A stretch of DNA of 25,651 nt from Pseudomonadota bacterium (lineage in GTDB: Bacteria > Desulfobacterota > JADFVX01), in assembly GCA_015222755.1 (NCBI GenBank), contig JADFVX010000008.1:1-25651 (forward strand), in the 5' to 3' direction. This document shows positions 8,542 to 15,939 of this stretch, one piece after another. The notes beneath the pieces were generated by a model. The model was not told the origin of the DNA. It saw nothing but the letters and a program-made list of their open reading frames with translations, and did not search any database. The position numbers and the translations under genes were made by a program. Each line of letters begins with the position of its first letter. The stretch's first letter is position 1.

Positions 8542-9394
8542 ATATATACCATTTTACCTGGCTGTAAAGACCATGCAGGCCATGCCTTTTGCCCTTGCGG
8601 TAAAAGCTGGCCGGACATTGGGAGCATTGCTATACAGACTAAGCGGGAAGCGTGTAACAATGGCTGAGAACAATATAGCCAGAGCGCTGGACCTCGACAA
8701 GGCAGAAGCTGCGGGCATCATAAAAAAGGCATTCACAAACGTAGGAATAACACTTGCCGAGTTCGTAAACCTCCCACAGCTTGACAGGAGTTTTTTTGAG
8801 GAAAGAGTTGCCATTGAAGGCGAGGAAAACCTTATCGATGCGCAGGCTGACGGAAAAGGCGTGTTGCTGCTGGGCGCGCACATAGGGAACTGGGAGGTAC
8901 TGGGCGCCTGCCTGCAATACAAATTCGGCAACGTGAGCGTCATCTACAGGAAGACAAAAAATATATACGTAGATAATTTTATCAACTCTATCAGGACTTA
9001 TCCCGGAACAGAAACAATCCCACACAGGAACTCAATAAGAAAGGTGATGTCTAATCTCAAAAAGAAAGGCATGGTGGGTATACTGCTTGACCAGCACGCA
9101 ATACCGGAAGATGCAGTGGTAGTGGATTTTTTCAATCGCCCCGCTGCAACAAACTACGGCCTTGCCATCATCGCCTTAAAAACCGGCGCACCTGTTGTTC
9201 CCGTATTTGTCATAAGGGACGGCTTAGGCAGCTACAAATGCATCTATGAAAAACCTATAAGACCGGCAAAGAGTGATGATAGAGATAAAAATATCAGGGA
9301 TGCGACATCCGCCTTCAACACTGCATTGGAAAAAATAATCAGGGCCTACCCTGAGCAGTGGTTCTGGGTACACAATCGCTGGAAGGTAGATTGA
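8513..9394 (+). CDS. Lipid A biosynthesis acyltransferase (LpxL/HtrB family)
   Basis: A 293-residue late acyltransferase, probably adding a secondary acyl chain to Kdo-lipid A at the inner membrane. The catalytic HX4E motif is visible as H123-IGNW-E128 in LLGAHIGNWE. VIYRKTKN, LLDQHAIP with VVDFFNRPAATNYG, and the C-terminal YPEQWFWVHNRWK are all typical of the family. A hydrophobic N-terminal segment (about 10-40) fits membrane anchoring. It starts with GTG at 8513 inside the lpxK 3' end and its stop overlaps the gmhB start as TGATG. Which acyl chain and position it serves (LpxL, LpxM or LpxP role) cannot be told from the sequence. Confidence 0.93.
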   Translation: MKKKIKYILEYIPFYLAVKTMQAMPFALAVKAGRTLGALLYRLSGKRVTMAENNIARALDLDKAEAAGIIKKAFTNVGITLAEFVNLPQLDRSFFEERVAIEGEENLIDAQADGKGVLLLGAHIGNWEVLGACLQYKFGNVSVIYRKTKNIYVDNFINSIRTYPGTETIPHRNSIRKVMSNLKKKGMVGILLDQHAIPEDAVVVDFFNRPAATNYGLAIIALKTGAPVVPVFVIRDGLGSYKCIYEKPIRPAKSDDRDKNIRDATSAFNTALEKIIRAYPEQWFWVHNRWKVD

Positions 9395-9984
9395 TGGCTT
9401 CCGCTCAAAAACGGATTGCCGTATTTCTGGACAGGGACGGCACGGTAAATGAAGATGCCGAATACCTGTCTGATCCAAATGAGTTGAAACTCATTCCAGG
9501 CTCAGGAGGGGCCATCAGGCTGATAAATGAGGCAGGTCTGCTTGCTGTTGTCCTGACAAACCAGTCCGGTGTTGCCAGAGGCTATTTCTCCGAGACACAG
9601 GTCGGCATAGTCAATAAGCGCCTTGACCTTCTACTTGCTCAAAATCAGGCAAAGATCGATGCCTATTATTACTGCCCTCACCACCCGACGGAAGGCAATG
9701 CCCCTTACCGCGTGGAATGTGATTGCCGCAAACCTAAGACAGGGATGATCAAAAAAGCGGTTAAGAAACTGGATATAGACCCTCAAATATCCTACATGGT
9801 GGGAGACAAGCTATCCGACCTGAAAATGGCCGATGCCGCAGGCGCAAAGGGGATACTGGTCAGAACAGGTTATGGAAGGAATACAGAACTCGATATTATT
9901 AAGGAAGGTTTTAGTCAAACATATAAAGTAAGCGACAACCTGCTTAGTGCCGTCCATTGGATACTGGAGGATATTAAAAAATGA
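9394..9984 (+). CDS. gmhB: D-glycero-D-manno-heptose 1,7-bisphosphate 7-phosphatase GmhB
   Basis: A HAD-superfamily phosphatase in ADP-heptose synthesis. The catalytic FLDRDGT gives D13 and D15, with TNQSG as motif II and MVGDKLSDLKMA as motif IV. A zinc loop CPHHP...CDCRKP provides the Cys/His ligands typical of GmhB rather than of histidinol-phosphate phosphatase alone. I chose the ATG at 9394 (196 residues), which overlaps the preceding TGA; the upstream GTG at 9358 lies inside the acyltransferase gene. Anomer preference (alpha or beta heptose) cannot be judged. Four GT9 genes downstream are its likely metabolic partners. It ends in an ATGA overlap with the DUF3108 gene. Confidence 0.93.
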   Translation: MASAQKRIAVFLDRDGTVNEDAEYLSDPNELKLIPGSGGAIRLINEAGLLAVVLTNQSGVARGYFSETQVGIVNKRLDLLLAQNQAKIDAYYYCPHHPTEGNAPYRVECDCRKPKTGMIKKAVKKLDIDPQISYMVGDKLSDLKMADAAGAKGILVRTGYGRNTELDIIKEGFSQTYKVSDNLLSAVHWILEDIKK

Positions 9985-10742
9985 TAATATCCGTCAAAAA
10001 ACTGCCTGCACTGGCAATACTGATGGGTCTGTTGTTTTTCCCCGCGGGACTTCTGGCGGCTCCTTTCTCTCCGGGAGAAAAGATAGACTTTGTCGTATCA
10101 TGGATGGGCATTCCCGCCGGGACTACTACCATGAGTGTTATAGAAAAAAAAGAAGACAATCCGCAAAAAGCTTTAACACTCTCCCTTGAGACCCGGTCAA
10201 ACAAGTTTATGTCCTCATTTTACAAGGTAAGGAACAAAATAGAGTCCCTAATAGACTCTGAAGATTTTTCAGCAATAAATTTTACCGCCAGGCTGCAGCA
10301 GGGCCGCCGTAAAAAAACCAAGGATATTTTTTTTGACGGGGACAACAACAAACTGACCTTTATAAAAAATGGTAAAAAAGGCGTCCATGATGTACCGCAA
10401 AAAACCTTTGATTCCCTTTCCAGCTTTTACTATCTGCGTACAAAGGAGTTAATATCCGGCGAAGATATAAAGATCAATACATTTTCCAACGGAAAACTGT
10501 ATAATGTCACCGTTAAAATACTGGAGAAAGAAAAAATTAAGGTAAAGGCGGGAACCTTTGACACAATAAAGGTTCAGCCCCTCATAAAACGCAACGATGT
10601 ATTTTTGAACAAGGGAGATATCTTTATCTGGCTCACAGATGATGAAGAGAAGATCCCTGTTTTGATAAAAACAGAAGTCAAGATCGGCCATATAGTGGCG
10701 GAGTTGACTAATCTTCAAAGAGGAGGAAAAGATGGCTCTTGA
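9981..10742 (+). CDS. DUF3108-like exported protein
   Basis: 253 residues with an N-terminal signal peptide: Lys at 6-7, a hydrophobic core (about 8-24) and a likely cut after LLAA near residue 27. The mature part is beta-rich, with FSPGEKIDFVVSWMGIPAG at its start, a middle block FDSLSSFYYLRT, and KVKAGTFDTIKVQP followed by IFIWLTDDEEKIPVLIKTE. These match the pattern of DUF3108 proteins, beta-barrel-like periplasmic or outer-membrane-associated proteins of unknown role. The start is an ATGA overlap with gmhB. Its end overlaps the Trm112-like gene by 11 bases. The setting in a lipid A/core cluster suggests an envelope role, which is inference. Confidence 0.85.
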   Translation: MIISVKKLPALAILMGLLFFPAGLLAAPFSPGEKIDFVVSWMGIPAGTTTMSVIEKKEDNPQKALTLSLETRSNKFMSSFYKVRNKIESLIDSEDFSAINFTARLQQGRRKKTKDIFFDGDNNKLTFIKNGKKGVHDVPQKTFDSLSSFYYLRTKELISGEDIKINTFSNGKLYNVTVKILEKEKIKVKAGTFDTIKVQPLIKRNDVFLNKGDIFIWLTDDEEKIPVLIKTEVKIGHIVAELTNLQRGGKDGS

Positions 10743-10902
10743 CAAGGAACTGCTCGATATTCTGGCCTGCCCGAAATGCAAGGGAGAGGTAAAACTGACT
10801 GAGGAAGGAGACGGACTTACATGTGAGGCATGCAAGCTTAAGTATCCAATAAAAGACGGCATACCCGTTATGCTCATAGACGAGGCAGAAGAACTGGGCT
10901 GA
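10732..10902 (+). CDS. Trm112-like zinc-ribbon small protein (YcaR/UPF0434 family)
   Basis: A 56-residue protein read directly from the sequence; its shortness makes it easy to overlook. AGGAGG at 10721-10726 is a perfect ribosome binding site, five bases before the ATG. The protein starts MALDKELLDILACPKCKG and has four cysteines (13, 16, 31, 34) in a CPxC...CxxC zinc-ribbon layout, then YPIKDGIPVML, the classic Trm112/YcaR ending. In yeast Trm112 activates several methyltransferases; the bacterial small homologues have no firmly known job. E. coli ycaR also lies just downstream of lpxK, which supports the assignment. It overlaps the DUF3108 stop and precedes the GT2 gene by five bases. Confidence 0.9.
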   Translation: MALDKELLDILACPKCKGEVKLTEEGDGLTCEACKLKYPIKDGIPVMLIDEAEELG

Positions 10903-10907
10903 TAGAC

Positions 10908-11660
10908 GTGGAAAAACTGTCCCTTACCATAATCACCCTGAATGAGGAAGATAAGATCAGGGATGCCCTGGAGAGTGCAAAATGGGCTGATGAGATCGTT
11001 GTTGTCGACTCCGGCAGTACTGACAAAACCCTTGAAATATGCCGGGAATACACAGACAAGGTCTACACAAATAAGTGGCCCGGCTTTGTAGCACAGAAAA
11101 ACTTCGCTACAGACAAGGCGACGTACAGGTGGATCCTTTCCATAGACGCAGATGAGCGCGTAAGCCCCGAGCTTGCCGAGGAGATAAGGCAAAAGCTCTC
11201 ATCACCCTCTGCTGATGCATACGCCCTGCCTCGCCGCGTCTTCTATCTTGGCAGATGGATAAACCACTCAGGATGGTACCCCGATTACAAGGTAAGGCTC
11301 TTTGACCGGGAAAAGTGCAGATGGGAAGGAGAGCAGGTACACGAAACTGTCAGGGTCAAGGGCCATACTGGCTACCTGAAAGGCGACCTTACGCACTATA
11401 CCTTTGACAGCATAGAAGACCATATAAAGACTATGAACAGCTACACCTCGCTGGCAGCGCATGAATACACAAAAAACAGGCCGATCACCAAGACAGATCT
11501 GACTTTCCGCCCATTTTTCACCTTCTTCAAAAGCTACTTTCTGAAAAAAGGTTATAGGGATGGCATGCCTGGATTTATCATCTCTACGGCTGCGGCCTGC
11601 CATGTCTTCCTGAAGTATGCAAAGACCTGGGAACTGAAAAACGTAAAAGAGAAAAAATAA
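10908..11660 (+). CDS. Family 2 glycosyltransferase (LPS core type, WaaE/KdtX-like)
   Basis: A 250-residue GT-A enzyme with no membrane segment. LSLTIITLNEEDKI opens the nucleotide-binding fold; EIVVVDSGSTDKT (29-41) and SIDADERV (78-85, with the DxD-type D80-A-D82) are the donor and metal sites. RVFYLGRWINHSGWYPDYK and WEGEQVHE follow the pattern of WaaE/KdtX/LgtF enzymes, which add the first glucose to the inner core heptose. Donor and acceptor are not proven. The start is GTG at 10908, five bases after the Trm112-like stop and without a clear ribosome binding site. The GT9 gene follows after one base. Confidence 0.9.
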   Translation: MEKLSLTIITLNEEDKIRDALESAKWADEIVVVDSGSTDKTLEICREYTDKVYTNKWPGFVAQKNFATDKATYRWILSIDADERVSPELAEEIRQKLSSPSADAYALPRRVFYLGRWINHSGWYPDYKVRLFDREKCRWEGEQVHETVRVKGHTGYLKGDLTHYTFDSIEDHIKTMNSYTSLAAHEYTKNRPITKTDLTFRPFFTFFKSYFLKKGYRDGMPGFIISTAAACHVFLKYAKTWELKNVKEKK

Positions 11661-11661
11661 A

Positions 11662-12723
11662 GTGCCCCAAACCAATTCCGAATACAAAAATATACTGATT
11701 ATTCAGACCGCATTTCTGGGTGATATCATACTGACTACACCGCTCATCATAAACACAAAAAAACGATTCCCCGAAAGCCGTGTGACTGTACTGACAACCC
11801 CTCAGGGCAGCCAGATACTGGAAGGAACAGATGAGATCGATGATATTATATCCTATGACAAAAAAGGAGCAGACAGGGGGGCTCTACCCTTCTTCTCACT
11901 CCTTAAGCGCTTGCGAGAGGCACATTTTGACCTCTGCATATCTCCTCACCGCTCCTTCAGAACCTCAACACTTATCATCGGCGCTGCCATACTTGACAGT
12001 GTTGGATTTAGTGATGCTTCTCTCTCCTTAATCTATAAGCGAAGAGTCTTCCGTGACACCTCCCTACATGAAGTAGAGCGCTGCCTTTCCTTGCTTGAAC
12101 CTTTCGGAGTCAAAGGGGAAGACATCAACAAAAAGCCGCATCTTGCAATATCAGACTCGGCTAAAAAAAGTTGTGCCATACTACTTTCTAAAGCAGGAAT
12201 AAAGCAAGGTGAGCCGCTTGTAGCAATTGCACCGGGCTCTGTATGGGGGACAAAGAAGTGGCCTGCTGAAAATTATGCTGCATTGGCGGACAATCTTATG
12301 AATAACTCCGATATAAAAGTGCTTCTTCTTGGAGCACCGGCAGACAGGGAAGATGGAGCTAAAATAGCAGACACCTGCAAAAATAAGATTATTGACCTCA
12401 CCGGCAGGACATCTCTTAAAGAACTGGTGGCTACAATAGACCGCTGCCGCCTGCTCATAGGTAATGACAGTGCACCGGGACACATTGCCACTGCACGCGG
12501 TATACCCGTTGTATCCATATTCGGCCCCACTATCCCTTCCTTCGGCTATGTACCTTACGGGGACAAGGTAACTGTGCTCGAAAAGGACCTCCCCTGCCGC
12601 CCCTGCCACCACCACGGCCCGCCAGAGTGCCCGGAAAAACACTTCCGCTGCATGACGGAAATAAGTCCTGAAGAGGTATTAAGGGCTGCAAGTCAATTTT
12701 TACCTGAGATAGCCGGGTTATGA
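11662..12723 (+). CDS. waaF: Family 9 glycosyltransferase, probable ADP-heptose:LPS heptosyltransferase II (WaaF-like)
   Basis: 353 residues, GT-B fold. The N-terminal ILIIQTAFLGDIILTTP holds the catalytic Asp (D21, equivalent to D13 of WaaC). The C-terminal half shows IAPGSVWGTKKWP, which binds the nucleotide diphosphate, then GNDSAPGHIATA and IFGPT. Near 311-331 is a cysteine block C-x2-C-x7-C-x6-C followed by MTEISPEEVL, a layout I associate with WaaF-type proteins. It should add the second heptose to the inner core at the cytoplasmic face. The start is GTG at 11662 with only a weak purine-rich site. It ends in an ATGA overlap with the next GT9 gene. Of the four GT9 genes, this and 13745-14788 are closest to WaaF. 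Confidence 0.85.
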   Translation: MPQTNSEYKNILIIQTAFLGDIILTTPLIINTKKRFPESRVTVLTTPQGSQILEGTDEIDDIISYDKKGADRGALPFFSLLKRLREAHFDLCISPHRSFRTSTLIIGAAILDSVGFSDASLSLIYKRRVFRDTSLHEVERCLSLLEPFGVKGEDINKKPHLAISDSAKKSCAILLSKAGIKQGEPLVAIAPGSVWGTKKWPAENYAALADNLMNNSDIKVLLLGAPADREDGAKIADTCKNKIIDLTGRTSLKELVATIDRCRLLIGNDSAPGHIATARGIPVVSIFGPTIPSFGYVPYGDKVTVLEKDLPCRPCHHHGPPECPEKHFRCMTEISPEEVLRAASQFLPEIAGL

Positions 12724-13748
12724 AGATACTTGTAATCAGAACAGACCGAATTGGAGACCTCATCGTATCTACTCCAGTATTCAAGGCAATAAAGGACAGA
12801 TACCCTGATGCCTATATTGCCGTCATGGTCAGCCCATACACAGCCGACCTTCTTACCCACAATCCCTTTGTCGATGAAATCATCATATGCGACCGCAAGG
12901 GAGAGCATGGAGGAATAAAGGGCCTCTTGAAACTTACCGGAGAGGTCAGAAGGAAAAAGTTTGATGTCGCGATTACACTGCACTCCCGTATGCATCTCGG
13001 ATTTATAACATTCTTCGGGGGCATTGCAAAAAGGATTGCACCTGCCACAAAGCTTGCACAGATATTTTACAACTACAGGGTAACTCAACGCCGCTCCCGT
13101 TCCATAAAACACGAAGCTGACTATAACCTTGAGCTCCTTGCCCCTCTGGGCATAAACGTAACTGATAAGGAGGTAGGTCTCTGGACCGACGAGACTCACG
13201 ATGCCGACGCACTGGCCTACCTGCTAAAGGAAGGACTGACAGATGCGGCAGAAAAAAAGCTGGTGATAGGTATCCACCCCGGAAGCGGCGACTCTGCAAA
13301 AAACTGGCGACCGGAAAGGTATGCCGAACTGGCTGACAAGCTGGCATCAAATGGGTTTTCCATCGTACTTAGCGGCGGATATGGAGAGATGGAACTGCTT
13401 GAGGAGGTCAAAAAGTATATGAATACAAAGCCTCACATCTACCTCTCCGGCACGCTGCTTAATTTTGCCGCGCTGCTAAAAAGGCTTTCTGTCTTTGTCA
13501 GCTCCAGCACCGGCCCTATGCATATGGCGGCTGCCCTAAAGACACCGACGGTGGCCCTCTTCTGCCCTGTTCGTGTCTGCACGCCTGTAAGGTGGGGCCC
13601 GATAGGGAACAGGCAGGAGGTATTTTTACCGGAGGTTCCCCAGTGCGAAAAATGTACACGCAGCGCATGTGAATATTACGAATGTATGAATATGATCGGC
13701 ACTAAGACTGTAGCAGATGCAGTAATGAAACTGGCAAGGCCGGAATGA
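12720..13748 (+). CDS. Family 9 glycosyltransferase, diverged heptosyltransferase-like
   Basis: 342 residues, GT9 fold. ILVIRTDRIGDLIVSTP supplies the conserved Asp (D13). IHPGSGDSAKNWRPERY (185-201) is the diphosphate-binding block. The usual N-D-S before G-P-M-H is replaced by S-S-T (262-264), so the donor-contacting Asp is missing. FCPVRVCTPVRWGP (281-294) also differs from the usual IFGPT. Four cysteines at 309, 312, 317 and 322 sit where the sister genes have their cysteine block. It may use another sugar nucleotide or a different acceptor than a true WaaC/WaaF. It is joined to both neighbours by 4-base ATGA overlaps, so it is translated with them. Confidence 0.85.
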   Translation: MKILVIRTDRIGDLIVSTPVFKAIKDRYPDAYIAVMVSPYTADLLTHNPFVDEIIICDRKGEHGGIKGLLKLTGEVRRKKFDVAITLHSRMHLGFITFFGGIAKRIAPATKLAQIFYNYRVTQRRSRSIKHEADYNLELLAPLGINVTDKEVGLWTDETHDADALAYLLKEGLTDAAEKKLVIGIHPGSGDSAKNWRPERYAELADKLASNGFSIVLSGGYGEMELLEEVKKYMNTKPHIYLSGTLLNFAALLKRLSVFVSSSTGPMHMAAALKTPTVALFCPVRVCTPVRWGPIGNRQEVFLPEVPQCEKCTRSACEYYECMNMIGTKTVADAVMKLARPE

Positions 13749-14788
13749 ACATACTGATAATACGGCTGGGCTCACTGGGAGATGTCATACTGACAACATC
13801 TATTCCATCTATGCTGAAGGAAAGGTTCCCCGATGCAAAGATTGATTTCCTTGTAAAAAAAGAGTTTGCAGCAGTGCTGAAAAACAACCCTTCCATAAAT
13901 AATATTATAAGCCTGGACAGCCGCGGAGAGAACAAAGGCATATCTGGGCTTGTCAAAATGGCCCGCATGCTCAGGCAGAATCGATATTCCGACATTATAG
14001 ACCTGCACAGTAATTTGAGGAGCCGTATGCTCTCCCTGCTTCTCTTTGCTGTCAGGACAAGTCGCTACAAAAAGCAGGTCATAAGGCGGCGGCTTCTTAA
14101 GCTAGGCTTTAAAATGAAGACTGCGCACACTGTAGAGGCCTATACAGGCGCACTATCCCGATTTAATATTCCCAGAAAAAAGGAGGTCCCCAGACTTTAC
14201 CCGACTGAGCATGAATCAGCGAGTGCGGAAGGCCGCCTGAAATCCTTAGGCATAGACAAAAACATAAAACTGATCGGCTTCAATTCCGGCGCAAAGTGGC
14301 CGACAAAGATGTGGCCTGAGGAGAATTTTGCACAGCTGGGAAAGATGATCACAGAGGGTCCGGACTGCAGGGTCATTATCTTCGGAGGCTCTGATGAGGA
14401 GGCTATGGGCAGGCGGCTGGCCGAGGCTATAGGCCCAAAAGCTGTCTCCCTGGCAGGGCAGACCAGCCTGAGGGAATCGGCGGCACTCATACAAAGATGC
14501 CATCTCTTTATCACCAACGATTCAGGCCCCATGCATATGGCGACTGCCCTTGGGACACCGGTCATAGCCATCTTCGGCCCTACAGTAGAAGGTTTTGGCT
14601 TTTCCCCGCTAGGCAGAAGCAGGGTCATCGAACAAGACCTGCCCTGCCGCCCTTGTTCACTGCATGGGAGCAGGGAGTGCCCGAAAGGACATTTCAGGTG
14701 TATGCGGGATATCAGCGCAGAATACATACTTGAGGTGGCAAAAGACGAACTGGCAAAATCTCTGAATAGTGATGCTCCCCCCCTATAG
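13745..14788 (+). CDS. Family 9 glycosyltransferase, second WaaF-like heptosyltransferase
   Basis: 347 residues. ILIIRLGSLGDVILTT gives the catalytic Asp (D13). FNSGAKWPTKMWPEENFAQL, TNDSGPMHMATALGTPVIAIF and the C-terminal DLPCRPC...ECP...HFRCMRDIS block match the first GT9 gene very closely, including the 2/7/6 cysteine spacing. The two may be an old tandem duplication, one giving HepII and the other HepI or HepIII. Position 27-30 reads T-T-S-I where the siblings have T-T-P or S-T-P. The ATG overlaps the preceding stop. A hairpin spans its stop codon, and the longest gap of the cluster follows. Confidence 0.87.
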   Translation: MNILIIRLGSLGDVILTTSIPSMLKERFPDAKIDFLVKKEFAAVLKNNPSINNIISLDSRGENKGISGLVKMARMLRQNRYSDIIDLHSNLRSRMLSLLLFAVRTSRYKKQVIRRRLLKLGFKMKTAHTVEAYTGALSRFNIPRKKEVPRLYPTEHESASAEGRLKSLGIDKNIKLIGFNSGAKWPTKMWPEENFAQLGKMITEGPDCRVIIFGGSDEEAMGRRLAEAIGPKAVSLAGQTSLRESAALIQRCHLFITNDSGPMHMATALGTPVIAIFGPTVEGFGFSPLGRSRVIEQDLPCRPCSLHGSRECPKGHFRCMRDISAEYILEVAKDELAKSLNSDAPPL

Positions 14789-14799
14789 GACGGAGCATC
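14771..14799 (+). terminator. Hairpin across the stop codon of the third GT9 gene
   Basis: GATGCTCC at 14771-14778 pairs perfectly with GGAGCATC at 14792-14799 around a 13-base loop that contains the TAG. There is no immediate T run, although the sequence 10-25 bases on is AT-rich. It may be a weak terminator or an mRNA 3' stabiliser. Confidence 0.35.
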
Positions 14800-14892
14800 C
14801 GAATAAGCTTGATTTACAATTTTTATAGCTGCCATTCATACCTCGCTTACAAAGCCGGCATGAATAACAGCCACTCGTGAAAATGGAAAAAC
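14789..14892 (+). other. Gap between the third and fourth GT9 genes with a second inverted repeat
   Basis: This 104-base gap is the only sizeable break in the LPS cluster. Besides the right arm of the stop-codon hairpin, it holds GCTG-CC-ATTCAT (14828-14839) facing ATGAAT-AA-CAGC (14860-14871), ten paired bases with a small internal loop and a 20-base terminal loop. A TTTACA at 14813-14818 could be a -35 box, but no good -10 lies at the right distance. No convincing small gene was seen. Confidence 0.4.
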
Positions 14893-15939
14893 ATGAAATA
14901 CGCTAAAAAAATACTGTGCATCCAACTGAGACAACTTGGCGACGTACTGATGACCACGCCGGCCGTCAGGGCTCTTTCAGAGTACTATCCCGATGCAGAG
15001 ATCGACTTCCTCACCGAAGCCCCGGGAGACCAGATATACGAACATAGCCCCCATATCAGCAAGGTCATCAAGATCAAAAGAAAAAACAGTGCAGCCGAGT
15101 GGCTTAAACTTGCAGCAGGGCTGCGCAAGAGCAAGTATGACCTGGTTATCGATTTCATAGGTATGCCTAAAACTGCAATAATAGGCTGGCTTTCAGGGGC
15201 CGCAATGCGTATAGGTTTTAACTTCAGGGGCAGGACACTATTCTATACAGACGTTGTCAATCTGCCGAAAGGTGTAAGCTACGCACCCCTTCACAAGATG
15301 CACCTTTTATCAGCCCTTGGTCTAAACAGCGAAAATAGCTGCATCGAATTCCACCTCTCAGATGAAGACAGGAATAGGGCGGCAGAGATACTGAAACAGG
15401 TCGGCGTAAAGGCTGACAGGCCGATTGTTACAATATCACCTGTCTCACGCCGTGATTACAAGGTCTGGCCTCCTGAAAATTTTGCTGCCATCTGTGACCA
15501 CCTTATAAGACAATACAAGGCCCAGATACTATTTTTATGGGGCCCCGGCGAGTACAGCTTCATTCAGGATGTGCGCAAAGCCATGGATGAGACCTCACTA
15601 CCGGACTATGATATACCTACACTGAGGGAGACAAGCGCATTATGCGAGAGGGCTGACCTTCATATCGGGAATGACAACGGGCCCATGCACTTTGCTATTG
15701 CAGCCGGAACACCTACTGTGGCAATATTTGGTCAGCCATCACCGGCCAACTGGACACCACCGGGGAGCGAAAAAAATCTGGCGGTAGAGTTTGACCCGGG
15801 TTGCAAAAAAGACTGCCGGTATCCTGAATGTAAAATGGAGTGTATTAAGGAACTGCCGGTCGAAGGTGTAATGTCGGCAGTGGAAGTTCAGATAAAAAGA
15901 ATATGTGGAAAATTTAAAAAGGGAGATGATTTGACATGA
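14893..15939 (+). CDS. Family 9 glycosyltransferase, putative third/accessory heptosyltransferase (WaaQ-like)
   Basis: 348 residues, GT9 fold. ILCIQLRQLGDVLMTTPAV carries the conserved Asp (D17). The C-terminal half has ISPVSRRDYKVWPPENFAAI for the diphosphate, then IGNDNGPMHFAIAAGTPTVAIFGQPSP. A tight cysteine group C-x3-C-x4-C-x3-C stands where the other three genes have theirs. Its N-terminal half (TEAPGDQIYEHSP, DFIGMPKT) and the GQPSPANWTPPG segment resemble WaaQ/RfaQ-like enzymes that add a branch heptose, but specificity is not proven. Only GGAAAAAC precedes the ATG, a modest ribosome binding site. The end overlaps the DUF4254 gene by four bases, so those two are probably coupled. Confidence 0.85.
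   Translation: MKYAKKILCIQLRQLGDVLMTTPAVRALSEYYPDAEIDFLTEAPGDQIYEHSPHISKVIKIKRKNSAAEWLKLAAGLRKSKYDLVIDFIGMPKTAIIGWLSGAAMRIGFNFRGRTLFYTDVVNLPKGVSYAPLHKMHLLSALGLNSENSCIEFHLSDEDRNRAAEILKQVGVKADRPIVTISPVSRRDYKVWPPENFAAICDHLIRQYKAQILFLWGPGEYSFIQDVRKAMDETSLPDYDIPTLRETSALCERADLHIGNDNGPMHFAIAAGTPTVAIFGQPSPANWTPPGSEKNLAVEFDPGCKKDCRYPECKMECIKELPVEGVMSAVEVQIKRICGKFKKGDDLT

Noticed and set aside
9358..9393. Upstream GTG start for gmhB
   Set aside because: It would extend the phosphatase into the acyltransferase gene with residues unrelated to the family; ATG 9394 gives the normal N-terminus.
9947..10189. Plus-strand 80-codon frame between gmhB and the DUF3108 gene
   Set aside because: It overlaps both genes in another frame, while the DUF3108 frame has a signal peptide and family motifs.
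14197..14835. 212-codon minus-strand frame opposite the third GT9 gene
   Set aside because: Composition is that of a shadow frame; the plus-strand GT9 motifs explain this DNA fully.
14813..14842. Promoter before the fourth GT9 gene (TTTACA and a CATACC-like -10)
   Set aside because: The -10 matches only half of the consensus; too weak to list as a feature.
11662..15939. Recent gene duplication or recombination hot spot in the GT9 array
   Set aside because: The four copies differ through most of their length and only local motif blocks agree, so any duplication is old.
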